From an uncultured Calothrix sp. (GTDB lineage: Bacteria > Cyanobacteriota > Cyanobacteriia > Cyanobacteriales > Nostocaceae): 64,000 nucleotides of DNA. How positions within the stretch are numbered: the first letter of the stretch is position 1; each line of letters opens with the position of its first letter. Under the pieces are notes generated by a model. It was not told the DNA's origin. It ran no database searches and saw nothing but the letters and a program-made list of their open reading frames with translations. The stretch spans positions 1-64,000 of the forward strand of contig CALJJQ010000033.1 of NCBI GenBank assembly GCA_937973965.1, in the 5' to 3' direction. Of the stretch, positions 1 to 9,848 are shown piece after piece. The position numbers were made by a program, and so were the translations under genes.

Positions 1-232
1 AGATAAATCAAGTTGGCTCTGGATTATTTGAGGTGGTAAATATCTAGATTGAACTTGATTTTTGTAATTGCAAGGGTGAATTTACGATTACAAAGCTTCC
101 CATCAGGCATCAAACTCAAGTAAAGCGGTATGAGCGATCGCACAAATTATCCATTCCCAGAATTCAGGACTATGATTTTCCCGAAGGACCTTAAAGATAC
201 TGACTAGATTTAATTTAAACTCCCGTATCCTC

Positions 233-445
233 AGAGGATGTTTCTCAAGTATTTATTATCACTATTTTGACTATCGTCCTGACCCTGGACATGGGTTTAT
301 AAAGCTGATTTTTCCTTCAAGAGTACAGACGCGATATGTCGCCTTTCTCCCTATTGCCGTACAGACGCGACAAGTCGCGTCTCTTCCTGCTCCCAAAAAC
401 GATAATTCAAGTATGAAAAATGACTTTTTCAACAACCTCTTAAAC
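233..445. repeat. Possible long copy of the AGAGGATGTTT repeat family
   Basis: The stretch opens with CAGAGGATGTTTCTCAAGTATT and closes near 420-441 with AACAACCTCTTAAA. The opening matches the repeat at 9849-9898. It also encloses two GACGCGAC-type palindromes (about 325-390). The right end is only a loose match, so the boundaries are tentative. No gene is seen in the first 449 bases. Confidence 0.5.
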
Positions 446-449
446 AAAG

Positions 450-1349
450 CTACAAATTTTGTACCCATTCCCGTATTAACTGATTAACCACTTTTGGGAC
501 TTCATCATGGGGACAGTGACCTGCATTGACAAAATGCTCAGTTAGGTCTGGATAATAGGTTTTGAATTGCTCTGAGCGAAGACGGGAATTCATCCACGGA
601 TCACCTTCTCCCCAAATTAACATTAATGGTAGTGTTAATTGTTGGAGTAAAATATCAACTTTTTCTCCCTGTCGGTTGCTAAATAAACCTGAAAAGACAT
701 CAAATGCACCGACATCACAGGAAGGACGATGGATATCCGCAACTAATTCATCGGTAATTGCAGAGTGGTCAAGATAAACTTTTTTCAAAGTCCGACGAAT
801 TACCCAGGGATTACGCAGGTATTGAAATAATAAATATTGGGAAATCCGCCGTTGAAACACCCATTTTGCGCTATTGCCAACAAGTTTCTGAATTAGTGTC
901 GGATTGGGTCTAAGTTGGTTGGGAGGTGCGCTAAATGGCCCCGCACTATTGAGTAAAATAACACCTTTTGCCGCCTCTGGACATTGAGCCGCTAAACATA
1001 AACTTGCATAACCACCCAGAGAATTTCCAGCCAATACCGCAGGTTCGCCTATAATTTGGGTAATAAAATCATACAGTTGGTCTCGCCATAAATCCCCACC
1101 ATATTCTAGCTTTGGTTTCGCAGACCTGCCATACCCCAACAAATCTATGGCGTAAACGGCAAAATCATTTTGTAAACCATGAATATTTTTACGCCAGTGG
1201 TCAGTAGATGCACCGAAGCCATGCACCAGTAGCAACGGTGGGTGGGTGAGTTGTTTATTTCCGGCTTGGACATAGTAAACATTATGACCTCGCCATTGCC
1301 AGTATTCTCCGGGGATTGTGGGGATAGAGGTTGGTTTGATGGTCTGCAT
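450..1349 (-). CDS. Alpha/beta-fold hydrolase
   Basis: A 299-residue soluble hydrolase of the alpha/beta fold. Visible elements are the oxyanion-loop motif LVHGFGAS near residue 42, the nucleophile elbow GNSLGGY near 109, an acidic residue in GEGDPWM near 249, and the catalytic His in NAGHCPHDE near 277, so the Ser-Asp-His triad looks intact. The overall pattern is that of the cyanobacterial and plastid hydrolase group related to haloalkane dehalogenases and esterases. The substrate cannot be told from sequence. It stands alone on the minus strand, followed by repeat-rich DNA. The family call is firm; the reaction is unknown. Confidence 0.5.
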   Translation of the reverse strand: MQTIKPTSIPTIPGEYWQWRGHNVYYVQAGNKQLTHPPLLLVHGFGASTDHWRKNIHGLQNDFAVYAIDLLGYGRSAKPKLEYGGDLWRDQLYDFITQIIGEPAVLAGNSLGGYASLCLAAQCPEAAKGVILLNSAGPFSAPPNQLRPNPTLIQKLVGNSAKWVFQRRISQYLLFQYLRNPWVIRRTLKKVYLDHSAITDELVADIHRPSCDVGAFDVFSGLFSNRQGEKVDILLQQLTLPLMLIWGEGDPWMNSRLRSEQFKTYYPDLTEHFVNAGHCPHDEVPKVVNQLIREWVQNL

Positions 1350-1761
1350 TTTGCAAAGATATATTAAGCCATTTTTAATAATTGTAAAGCATCTTTGTTG
1401 TAAAGGTAATCTCTGTAGGGAACAAAAGCTTGCAAAGTGTTATACTTCAAGACTTGCAATCAGGATAAACTCAGGTCTTGCGTCGTCCGATAAGGTTGTG
1501 GGGATTTAAGAGGATGTTTTAAAAGTGGGGGCTGTTGTAAAAAGGTATCAACTCCAATGTAAAACGGTATAAGTTGTAAGCCTTGAGCAACGGATTAACT
1601 TTCCTTCTACTCCCTACTCCCTAATTCCCTATGAGTTTTAGGGTTTTGTGAGAAATGGGGGGTAAGTCTTCAAAACAATACAAAAATACTTAATAAATAG
1701 ATCAAAGTCCCATCTCCTCACCCCTCTCCACTCCTACCTCCTGTATTCTATTTCCTACATC
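1350..1761. other. Spacer without a gene
   Basis: This spacer lies between galE and the hydrolase. It contains a half copy of the AGAGGATGTTT repeat near 1510-1525 and low-complexity tracts rich in TCCCTACTCCCTA. No reading frame with coding character and no RNA gene was recognised. Confidence 0.5.
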
Positions 1762-2766
1762 CTACCCCTCTCCATGCCTTCGCTGATGCCATTTCCAGGC
1801 ATGGGAAATAATATCATCCAGGTTCGGGTACTTTGGTTCCCAACCGAGGATTTGTCGAGCTTTTTCACCGCTACCAATTAAAGCCGGGGGGTCTCCAGGA
1901 CGGCGATCGCATGTTTTCACTGGAATCGGTTTTCCGGTAACGCGCTGGGCTGTTTCAATCACTTGTTTTACGGAAAAACCGTTGCCGTTACCCAAGTTAA
2001 ATACGGCACTAGGATAGTCTTTCAATAAATATTCTAAACCCAAAACATGTGCATCCGCTAAATCACTGACATGAATATAATCTCGAACACATGTACCATC
2101 GGGTGTATCGTAATCCGTACCAAAAATCGAGACAGAATCACGTATTCCTAAGGCTGTTTGTAACACTAACGGGATGATGTGGGTTTCTGGATTGTGGTCT
2201 TCCCCTAACAAACCATTGGGGTCTGCACCGGCTGCATTAAAGTAACGGAAGCGGACTGATTTTAAGCCGTAGGCGGTGTCAAAATCGGTGAGAATACGTT
2301 CCACCATTAACTTGCTTGCACCGTAGGGATTAATCGGATTTTGGGGGTGGTCTTCAGGAATCGGCACAACTACGGGGACACCGTAGGTTGCACAAGTTGA
2401 AGAAAATACAAATTTATTTACATTGGCAGCTAACATCGCTTCCAACAGCGTAATTGTACCGATAACGTTATTACGGTAATATTTTGCCGGGTCAGATACG
2501 GATTCACCTACGTAGGCATAGGCGGAGAAATGCATGACAGCAGAGATATCACGGGTGCGAAAAACCTCATCCAGTAGACCGCGGTCATTAGTATCCCCGA
2601 CTACCAATTCCGTCTGTAATACGGATTCAACCAGGTCCCGATGTCCGTAAACGAGATTATCAAGAACTACCACATTGTACCCGGCTTTTTTCAGGGCAAG
2701 TACGGTATGGGAGCCGATATATCCAGCGCCTCCAGTGACAAGAATGGTAGGCTTTTGGGGCGACAT
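1762..2766 (-). CDS. galE: UDP-glucose 4-epimerase
   Basis: A 334-residue short-chain dehydrogenase/reductase of the extended type, interconverting UDP-glucose and UDP-galactose for surface glycans and glycolipids. The N-terminus carries the NAD-binding motif GGAGYIGSH (about residues 12-20). The catalytic site shows SSTCATYG and then NPYGASK (YxxxK, near 148-152). Further family motifs are FRYFNAAGADPNG and the RPGDPP segment near the C-terminus, which contacts the nucleotide sugar. The length is normal for GalE. The start ATG is followed by a hydrophobic beta-strand typical of the family. It is monocistronic, with a repeat-rich spacer downstream. Confidence 0.5.
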   Translation of the reverse strand: MSPQKPTILVTGGAGYIGSHTVLALKKAGYNVVVLDNLVYGHRDLVESVLQTELVVGDTNDRGLLDEVFRTRDISAVMHFSAYAYVGESVSDPAKYYRNNVIGTITLLEAMLAANVNKFVFSSTCATYGVPVVVPIPEDHPQNPINPYGASKLMVERILTDFDTAYGLKSVRFRYFNAAGADPNGLLGEDHNPETHIIPLVLQTALGIRDSVSIFGTDYDTPDGTCVRDYIHVSDLADAHVLGLEYLLKDYPSAVFNLGNGNGFSVKQVIETAQRVTGKPIPVKTCDRRPGDPPALIGSGEKARQILGWEPKYPNLDDIISHAWKWHQRRHGEG

Positions 2767-3035
2767 ATTTTTTCCTTTTTAGCTATGGGTACTCAACTAA
2801 TTTAATTTACTAGACACCATCGATGAATCTGGATTAAGGGGGAAAATTACAAAACAACATCACAGTTGATTAAAATTGCTCTAAAATCACTACGACGGTA
2901 GTCTTGATCTGAGTTCGGATGTGAGGAGCTATTTTGCCATTCCAGTTCAAGTTTTGTTACACTCTGGCGGTAAAATCGGTCAAATCCCAACACGTGTGAG
3001 ACTGACCAAAATTCGCAGAATTGAGAGAGAATTTT

Positions 3036-3683
3036 ATGTTTTTAATGTTAAGTCGAGTACTGTTGTGGCTGCTAATTGGTACCATTGCCTACACTCTATT
3101 CCAAAAATGGTTTCCGAATAGTAATTTCTTCGGAAAAATGATATTAATTGCGCTTATTGTAGTGTTAGCACTTTCGTTTGTGAATCCCAATGAACCTGCG
3201 CTAGCCTCAATTTGGCAAGTTGTCACATTTCCCCTGAAACCCTTGGGTGCTGCGATTTTATTGATGATTCTCGCAGCTCAAAAGTTAAAAGAGGGTGCAA
3301 TTGGCAAACCCGGTGGAAACTATTTGGTGGCTTCGTTATTAATCTTATTATTTGCTAGTACACCTGCTTTTGGCTACTTCCTATTCCGTCTTCCCCTTGC
3401 GACTGGGACAAATCCCGTGGTCAGCGAAGTACAAGTGGCCCAACTTCCCAGTAATTCCCTCGCAACAGCACCTGGTATTAATGGCAGCACAATAGTGGCA
3501 GATATGAATCTGAGAACCCCCTATCTAGCCCAAGCTCCCCAGACTACCCAGGATATTACCCGTCCCCGTCCTTTGCAGTTGAGCGATTTTGTCCCTAGCG
3601 CCCAAATGTTAAGTATTACAACCCGTGAATGGGAACGTTATTTGGCACAAATTTACTTTTTCCTGGGTGGTGGACGAAGTTAG
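3036..3683 (+). CDS. Hypothetical multi-pass membrane protein
   Basis: About 215 residues. I chose the ATG at 3036 because GAGAGAGA lies just upstream; a TTG at 3021 in the same frame is possible. Three or four hydrophobic helices fill the first 120 residues (RVLLWLLIGTIAY, ILIALIVVLALSF, LLMILAAQ, VASLLILLFASTPAFGYFLF). A roughly 90-residue polar tail follows, rich in Gln, Pro and Thr. The tail ends in a conserved-looking segment with WERYLAQIYFFLGGGR. I do not recognise a characterised family; similar envelope proteins of unknown role are common in cyanobacteria. A clear terminator follows. Confidence 0.5.
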   Translation: MFLMLSRVLLWLLIGTIAYTLFQKWFPNSNFFGKMILIALIVVLALSFVNPNEPALASIWQVVTFPLKPLGAAILLMILAAQKLKEGAIGKPGGNYLVASLLILLFASTPAFGYFLFRLPLATGTNPVVSEVQVAQLPSNSLATAPGINGSTIVADMNLRTPYLAQAPQTTQDITRPRPLQLSDFVPSAQMLSITTREWERYLAQIYFFLGGGRS

Positions 3684-3716
3684 TTGATTGAATCTGTTCT
3701 TGATCCCAATTAATGG

Positions 3717-3751
3717 CCGAGTCTGGATTTTGTTGGACTCGGTTATTTTTT
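3717..3751 (+). terminator. Rho-independent terminator
   Basis: CCGAGTC and GACTCGG form a 7-bp stem around a 12-base loop and are followed by TTATTTTTT. It sits 33 bases after the membrane-protein gene and just before the convergent rluD-like gene, so it probably serves the former. Confidence 0.5.
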
Positions 3752-3760
3752 GGATTTTGC

Positions 3761-4687
3761 CTACCTTCTACGTAAAACATCCAACAACTTACGAAACTCC
3801 TCTGGTATTGGTGCGGTGACTTCCAACCATTCCTGGGTGACTGGATGTTGCAACCTTAATCGCCATGCGTGGAGAGCTTGGCCGGATAATTTCACGCCAA
3901 TTGAGCGTGCTGAACTATACAACGGGTCGCCCACAATTGGATGACCAATTTGGGAGCTATGGACGCGAATTTGATGGGTACGTCCAGTCTCTAATTGATA
4001 ATGCATTAACGTATAATTACTAAGACGTTCTTGAATTCGCCAGTGGGTGACTGCTTCCCGACCACCTTTTTCTAAAGGGACAACAGCCATTTTTTTCCCG
4101 TCTACCGGGTGACGACCTATTGGTAAATTGATTGTGCCTGTTTCAGTTTTGGGAGCGCCATAAACTACACCTAGGTATTCACGACGAGCTGTTTTGGCTT
4201 TGAGTTGGGCTTGCAAGTGTTGATGGCTAGATTCGGTCTTCGCAACCACAATCGCACCTGTTGTATCCTTATCGAGGCGATGGACGATACCGGGACGCTG
4301 GATACCACCAATTCCGGGGAGATGGGGACAATGGGCTAGAAGGGCATTTACGAGAGTACCATTGGGGTGTCCGGGTGCGGGATGAACCACTAACCCCGCA
4401 GGTTTGTTGACGACGATGAGTTCATCGTCTTCGTAGAGGATATCTAAAGGGATATGTTCGGCTGCTAATGCCAAGGGTTCGGCTTCGGGAATAGTGACAA
4501 TGATGGTATCACCAGCTTTGACGGTGATTTTCTTGGATATACAAGCTAGGTTGTTGATTGCCACCCAACCCTGTTCTATTAAACTTTGAATCCGCGATCG
4601 CGATAATGATAACCCGGATAATTCCTCTGCCAAATACCTGTCTAGTCTGTCCCCCCCAAATTCCACGTATAATTCGATTTTTTCCAC
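3761..4687 (-). CDS. RluA/RluD-family 23S rRNA pseudouridine synthase
   Basis: A 308-residue RNA pseudouridine synthase. It has an N-terminal S4 RNA-binding domain (about 1-75, with LDRYLAEE and SRSRIQSLIEQGWV) and a RluA-type catalytic domain. The catalytic Asp is in HRLDKDTTG near residue 139, preceded by NKPAGLVVHPAPGH and followed by GRTHQIRVH. The S4 fusion and length fit RluD, which modifies helix 69 of 23S rRNA, but assigning an exact target without an alignment is an inference. It is convergent with the upstream membrane protein gene. Confidence 0.5.
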   Translation of the reverse strand: MEKIELYVEFGGDRLDRYLAEELSGLSLSRSRIQSLIEQGWVAINNLACISKKITVKAGDTIIVTIPEAEPLALAAEHIPLDILYEDDELIVVNKPAGLVVHPAPGHPNGTLVNALLAHCPHLPGIGGIQRPGIVHRLDKDTTGAIVVAKTESSHQHLQAQLKAKTARREYLGVVYGAPKTETGTINLPIGRHPVDGKKMAVVPLEKGGREAVTHWRIQERLSNYTLMHYQLETGRTHQIRVHSSQIGHPIVGDPLYSSARSIGVKLSGQALHAWRLRLQHPVTQEWLEVTAPIPEEFRKLLDVLRRR

Positions 4688-5752
4688 GTTCTCTCTTTGA
4701 TTCTATTGATTTTGAATTCTGACACCCTCTCCCTATTTATAGGCGAGGGATGGAACTAATAAGTACCTAATTACGTCTTCCGTCCATCCAAATTCTAATG
4801 TATATTTTGTATTACTAGTGTTTACTTGAGTGGAAAAAGTCACAATCACCTAGCTCCAGTTTAAGTAAGAGAGAATAAGTTTTTCAAGGCGAATTTTGTT
4901 TTTTACTAATCATCAGGTGTCGATATGAGTAAAAATAAACACGCATCAATTACTCCATTTAAGTACCTTACTTTGTTAGCTCTTCAAGATAGCTTCGCAG
5001 GTATTTTTTACTTTTTGTAAAAAATTTATTGTAATGTGAGTTTAGTCAAGTTATTTGTTGTCATAAAATTTAAACTGGTAATTTGATGGTGATGATGGTG
5101 AAGGAAAAATTGGCAATACTACACGGGAGTTACGACACAAAACTTACTACTCGATTAAACAAAACTTCAACTAAATTAAGAGGTAGTTTTTAATACTTAG
5201 CTTATCTTGTTTGAGAGTCGAGAATTGGAATTTGACCTATATAACTGAATTGATAACCGGAGGAAGAGGAGTAATTATTGATACTTCTTATCCGCATCTA
5301 AACCTGTAACCAGAAAGCAAGAAAAAACCTGATTTATTTTCCATCTAGCTTACTTCCTGCGTAGCAGGTGTACACAATAATAATGTGTTGTTATCAAAAA
5401 GACTATATTCAGGGTGTCTAAGTAACGGGTGCAAAAATCCTAATTCCAGATCAACATGCTCAAGGGCATGGGTTGTGGTGTACATCTATGAATACAGTGG
5501 CAGCATAATATCCGAAATTATTCGGGGTAAAAGTTAAAATTATGCTCCTAGTCGGAGCAAAAATTTGATTTTTTTAATCGGTGGTTTAACTAGAATAAAT
5601 CCCATCCCCAGTCACTTGTGTTTCCTATTTAGCAAGCAAAGTTATCTGAATATGATATAGGTTTATATATATCAAGTATCAAGCAGACTGCTATCAATTA
5701 ATTCTCTAGTTAAATTATCCACAAATGGTAATTTATATTCAAAAAAACTATT
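4688..5752. other. 1.07-kb spacer with possible decayed coding sequence
   Basis: No intact gene was recognised. Short frames have protein-like composition: a 32-codon frame from 4925 starting MSKNKHASITPFK, a frame from 5086 starting MVMMVKEKLAILHGS, and around 5430-5570 an in-frame stretch reading GAKILIPDQHAQGHG, interrupted by TAA and then resuming with YPKLFGVKVKI. This looks more like a decayed gene or genes than a functional locus, but no family could be assigned. The promoter of the PatA-like gene must also lie here. Confidence 0.5.
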
Positions 5753-6778
5753 ATGCAAACCCTTCCAATTGGTAGATATCGCTTTTTTCAGAGGTTGCAA
5801 CCGATATCAGTCCTCAATCAAATTATCAGTAAAAAAACGAGTGGGTGTCTACAAGTATTTAGTGCTTCCGGCACCTGGTTAATATATCTTGAGGAAGGGA
5901 AAGTTATTTATGCCTGTTATGGGGATAATATGCTAGATACTTTGCTGAGTAAACTGCAAATACTCAGGAAAAAAATCCCAACATTAAATGCAGAAGTATA
6001 TCAAAGAATCAAAACAATTTTTGATACATCAATTGATAATAAAGCTATTCCCTATCTAGATTATTTGGCGATTTGCTGGTTAGTAAATCGCAAACATCTC
6101 ACTTGCCAACAAGCAAAATTATTAATTGAAGAATTAGCATTAGATGTTCTCACCTCTATTTTAAAAATTCAAGAAGGTAGCTACGAAATTACGGCTAACT
6201 CAGCTTTAGAAAATATACCTCAATTTTGTCAGCTAGATTTAAGTGCATTAATTGCTAATTCTCGAAGTAGGGTGGAACATTCAAAAAAATCGACAGATGT
6301 ATCTGCAAGAAAAACCCCTCAGCAAGATTTACACACAGCAACGGAGTCATCCCATCAGCACCATAGTAAAATCGGAAATCAGGGGACAGAATATCATCCT
6401 GAAAATCAGAAGCAAGTATATACAATTCTATGTATTGATGATAGTTTAACTGTCTTAGCTGCAATCCAGCGCTTTTTAGACGAACAGATATTTCGCGTTG
6501 TCACCATTAGCGAACCAGTTAAAGCTTTAATTCAAATTATTCGTCTCAAACCAGATTTAATTTTATTAGACGTGGGAATGCCAAATTTAGATGGCTATGA
6601 GTTGTGTGGATTAGTACGTAAACACGCACACTTTAAACATACACCAATTATTATGGTGACAGCACGCACGGGATTAATTGATCGCGCTCGTGCAAAAATG
6701 TTAGGTGCATCTGGTTATTTAACTAAGCCATTTACACAAGCTGATTTGTTAAAAGTTATATTTCACCACCTATCTTAA
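5753..6778 (+). CDS. PatA-type response regulator (PATAN/DUF4388 + receiver)
   Basis: 341 residues. The N-terminal part (about 1-170) is a PATAN/DUF4388-type domain beginning LNQIISKKTSGCLQVFSASG. A polar Gln/His-rich linker follows, then a C-terminal receiver domain (about 222-341) starting TILCIDDSLTVL. The receiver keeps the acidic pair DD, the phospho-acceptor Asp273 in LLDVGMPN, Thr in VTAR and the KPF lysine. This layout is that of PatA (heterocyst patterning) and PixG/TaxP1 (phototaxis) regulators. No CheA, CheW or MCP gene is adjacent, so the partner kinase lies elsewhere. The gene is AT-rich compared with its neighbours. Confidence 0.5.
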   Translation: MQTLPIGRYRFFQRLQPISVLNQIISKKTSGCLQVFSASGTWLIYLEEGKVIYACYGDNMLDTLLSKLQILRKKIPTLNAEVYQRIKTIFDTSIDNKAIPYLDYLAICWLVNRKHLTCQQAKLLIEELALDVLTSILKIQEGSYEITANSALENIPQFCQLDLSALIANSRSRVEHSKKSTDVSARKTPQQDLHTATESSHQHHSKIGNQGTEYHPENQKQVYTILCIDDSLTVLAAIQRFLDEQIFRVVTISEPVKALIQIIRLKPDLILLDVGMPNLDGYELCGLVRKHAHFKHTPIIMVTARTGLIDRARAKMLGASGYLTKPFTQADLLKVIFHHLS

Positions 6779-6819
6779 CTCCCATCTCTCACAAAATCTC
6801 TCAGATAGGGAGGAGGAGA

Positions 6820-6837
6820 GACGCGACATGTCGCGTC
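6820..6837. repeat. GACGCGAC palindrome
   Basis: A perfect 18-bp palindrome, GACGCGACATGTCGCGTC, in the spacer after the PatA-like gene. It belongs to the dispersed GAGACGYRRY palindrome family also seen near 325-390, 8062, 12042, 14468, 14600 and 41731. Confidence 0.5.
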
Positions 6838-6860
6838 CGTACGGGAATAGGGATTAGTTG

Positions 6861-6963
6861 TCATGTACTGCTTACACCAGAAGCGTAGTGCAGTTTCTCG
6901 TTGAGATGAAAGTGATTTTTTCCCACTCTCTCCTCCCAACTCCCGACTCACTTTCAAGTCAAA
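6861..6963. repeat. Copy of dispersed GTACTGCTTACACCAGAA repeat
   Basis: It starts ATGTACTGCTTACACCAGAA and ends with ACTCACTTTCAAGTC. Related copies are at about 30877, 42515 and 50835, with a partial one at 52846. It lies between the convergent PatA-like and M48-like genes. It has no coding content and is about 100 bp long. Confidence 0.5.
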
Positions 6964-6987
6964 AATATAAATTAGACTTAATCACTC

Positions 6988-7983
6988 CTAAAATCCAAAT
7001 AATCTGTCAATATCTTGGACTACCGAAGTACCGTGACGGGGATTGATTTGTAATGACCTTCTGTCTCCAGAAAGTTGATAGGTTAGGGGTGGGGATTGGG
7101 TAAGACGGGTTTTTACTTCTTCTGTAAATAGGGGATTGGGATTTTTCTCCATTAATGCTTGTATTGCGATCGCACGTTGGGATATAGTGGGAACGAAAGG
7201 ATTGGATTCAGGGGGAGTAAGGCGAGCTAAAACCTCCATTGCCCGTAAACAACCTCCGCGTTCAAAACCAGCACGAACCGATGCGAAATAGGCAAATTCA
7301 TCGACTGCTAGTTGTTGCTGATGACCACGTTGCTGAAGATACTTGTCTAGTTCTTTGATTCTGGTTTCGATAGTTTGTTCGACCTGTCTTTGGGAATCAC
7401 GACGACGATGGTTAGGGTTGCTGATAATTCCCCCTACCAAATCACCCACTAATCCCGGCAAAAGTCGATTCGCGATCACACCACCAACCGTTCTCATCAC
7501 TGAACCTGTGGAATTGCGTCGCTGTTGGCTGGAGAGGGAATTTTCAACTTCACTGCGAATTTGACGAATGTAGTCATTGCGTAGTTCTTCTGTGATGGGA
7601 AGATGCTGTTGGATATGCTGTCCCATCTGTTGAGCAACAACACAAGCTAAAGCGGAAGCATCTCCAGGAATCCGGGAGAGTAGATTCTGGGGAATCACAA
7701 TGGAATTTGTCCCCCGATTTAACTGGTTAACTTGGGATTCCGGTACAATTGTCACTTGCCAAGTCTGATTGTCATAACCGTTAGTCCGGGCAATCCTTTC
7801 CACAATTCGATACAGAGTGTACAGTTCCGTAGGTAATTCGTTGCGAGCGGTTGCAAAAGGAATTGTTGCAGATGTTGCTACTGGGGTTTCAGCCAATACA
7901 GACCTCAAAGGTACAAGCGTTGAGAGTGAGAATGATAATAATATTCCTAGAGCAATATGGGGTTTCCGGATCAAGTTTAACAT
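6988..7983 (-). CDS. Secreted M48-like protein with lost zinc motif (pseudopeptidase)
   Basis: 331 residues with a signal peptide (hydrophobic 10-30, cleavage probably near SVLAETP). The fold signature of M48 zinc peptidases is recognisable: TWQVTIVPESQVNQLNRG, then IVIPQNLLSRI, then a helix that in active enzymes holds HExxH. Here that helix reads AQQMGQH, so His, Glu and His are all Gln (residues 118, 119, 122). A later segment, VDEFAYFASVRAGFERGGCLRAMEVL, matches the third-ligand/M48 C-terminal region. It is likely periplasmic and proteolytically dead, perhaps a scaffold or inhibitor. Family placement is fairly sure and the function is unknown. Confidence 0.5.
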   Translation of the reverse strand: MLNLIRKPHIALGILLSFSLSTLVPLRSVLAETPVATSATIPFATARNELPTELYTLYRIVERIARTNGYDNQTWQVTIVPESQVNQLNRGTNSIVIPQNLLSRIPGDASALACVVAQQMGQHIQQHLPITEELRNDYIRQIRSEVENSLSSQQRRNSTGSVMRTVGGVIANRLLPGLVGDLVGGIISNPNHRRRDSQRQVEQTIETRIKELDKYLQQRGHQQQLAVDEFAYFASVRAGFERGGCLRAMEVLARLTPPESNPFVPTISQRAIAIQALMEKNPNPLFTEEVKTRLTQSPPLTYQLSGDRRSLQINPRHGTSVVQDIDRLFGF

Positions 7984-8422
7984 AGCTGGTTAAAGATAGG
8001 TAATAAGAAAGCGATCGCAAAACAACATCAAAAACAATGCGACAGATGGATTGTGTCTGTAGAGACGTAATATATTACGTCTCCGTCTCCACGTTTTTGA
8101 ATCGGCATTAGTACAATTGAGCAATGGGAGTCAGGGATTGTTCCAAAAATAGATGAAGAACATGTATCAAAATAGCAAATTTTTAGCAGGGAAATATATG
8201 TATTATTACGCAGGCAGACTAGGGTGATTCGCTCAAATACATCCTCAAACAATAACCCTACTCTTGTCCCACATGTGAACCAAAAATAATTGCAACCCAA
8301 TATAGATCCCCACAAACGCGCGTCACGCAAGCTGCTGATAAAGACAGATATTTCTCCCCCAACTTCCCCAGCATCCCCAGCATCGGGTATCCTGTATCTT
8401 GTATCCTTAACCTCACATCGTC
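7984..8422. other. Spacer with palindrome
   Basis: This spacer lies between divergent genes, so both promoters should lie here. It contains a perfect 22-bp palindrome at 8062-8083 (arms GAGACGTAATA) and, around 8020-8045, a copy of the short AATGCGACAGATGGA repeat. No gene was seen. Confidence 0.5.
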
Positions 8423-9517
8423 ATGAATCAGGGTAAAATTGGAGTTGCCGTTGTTGGCACAGGTTTTGGACAAAAGGTTCATATTCCAGCTTTTCAAGCC
8501 CATCACCGCACTGAAGTAGTTGCAGTTTACCATCGCAACATCGAAACAGCCCAAAAAATCGCCACAACTCAGCATATACCCCATGCTTGTGATTCCCTGT
8601 CAGATATTTTGACCCTGGGGGAGGTGGATGCAGTGGCAATTTCCACACCCCCATTTTTACACTATCCAATGGCAAAAGCCGTATTAGCAGCGAAAAAGCA
8701 TTTATTGTTGGAAAAACCGACCGCTTTGAACCTGGCAGAAGCCAAGGAATTGTATCAACTAGCACAAGTAGCACAGGTCGTTGCCACAATGGACTTTGAA
8801 TTTCGCTTCGTTCCTGCTTGGCAATATTTTGCCCAGTTATTACAGCAGAAATTGGTGGGTGAAATTCGCTTGGTCAAAATTGATTGGCTAGGTTCTTCCC
8901 GTGCAGATGTCACCCGTCCTTGGAATTGGTACTCCTGTCGGGAGATGGGTGGAGGAGCATTAGGTTCCCTTGGGTCCCATGCTTTTGATTATATTTACTG
9001 GTTATTTGGGGGGGTAAAACGTTTAAACGCTCATTTCACAACCGCAATACCCCAACGTCTTGATCCGCAGACAGGGGAATTTAAACCAGTGGATAGCGAT
9101 GACACTTGCATGTTGTCTTTAGAACTCGTCGATGGAACCCCGTGTCAGGTGTCGATTAGTGCGGTGGTTCATGCATCCCGTCCCCATTGGTTGGAGGTGT
9201 ATGGGGATAGGGGGACATTAGTATTAGGAAGTGAAAATCAGAAAGATTATATTCATGGATTTCGGATTTGGAATGTGCAACCAGGAGAAAAGCCGATAGA
9301 AATGGAGATACCCAGTCATTTGTTGTTTCCCCATGATTACCCAGACGGGAGAATATCGGCATTTTTGCGGGTGGTGGATAATTGGGTACAGGGAATAGAC
9401 AGGGGTGAACCAGTAATTCCCGGATTGCGTGAAGGGGTATATTCCCAATTATTAATGGATTTAGCCCAAGAATCAAATTTGCGATCGCAATGGGTAGATG
9501 TTCCAGAAATCATATAG
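8423..9517 (+). CDS. Gfo/Idh/MocA-family NAD(P)-dependent oxidoreductase
   Basis: 364 residues. The N-terminal Rossmann domain shows VAVVGTGFGQKVHIPAFQ (about 8-25) and the family motif EKPTALN near residue 98, where the Lys is the conserved catalytic/binding residue. The C-terminal alpha/beta domain contains GGGALGSLGSHAFDYIYWL. The family oxidises or reduces sugar and sugar-nucleotide hydroxyls or related carbonyls. The length and the FRIWN and HLLFPHDYPDGR segments resemble a cyanobacterial group of unknown substrate. It is preceded by a TCCTGTATC-type low-complexity run and followed by repeats. The family is certain, the substrate is not. Confidence 0.5.
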   Translation: MNQGKIGVAVVGTGFGQKVHIPAFQAHHRTEVVAVYHRNIETAQKIATTQHIPHACDSLSDILTLGEVDAVAISTPPFLHYPMAKAVLAAKKHLLLEKPTALNLAEAKELYQLAQVAQVVATMDFEFRFVPAWQYFAQLLQQKLVGEIRLVKIDWLGSSRADVTRPWNWYSCREMGGGALGSLGSHAFDYIYWLFGGVKRLNAHFTTAIPQRLDPQTGEFKPVDSDDTCMLSLELVDGTPCQVSISAVVHASRPHWLEVYGDRGTLVLGSENQKDYIHGFRIWNVQPGEKPIEMEIPSHLLFPHDYPDGRISAFLRVVDNWVQGIDRGEPVIPGLREGVYSQLLMDLAQESNLRSQWVDVPEII

Positions 9518-9848
9518 CCAGAATACAGAATACAAATTGAAAATTTCTTGTAGAGATATAGCAATGCTACGTCTTGTAAAACCGTTTTTTGAATCGTTAT
9601 AAATAATCCCCAATCCGTCTTGGAAAGTTTGCTGGAAGAATAAATCTCCCCGAAGTTTACCGGAAAGAAAATCTTCCCGGTAACTTCTCTTACCCAACTT
9701 TCCGCAAAATCCAATTTAGGGTATTACTACCGGAGCAAAGCATTATCCAGTCTGTATCTTAATACCGTTTTAGTTTGCTGTTGATACATTTAGGAGACCA
9801 GGGGATGCAGGGGAAGTAAATGTATCAAAATTTTAGTGAAATGATTTT

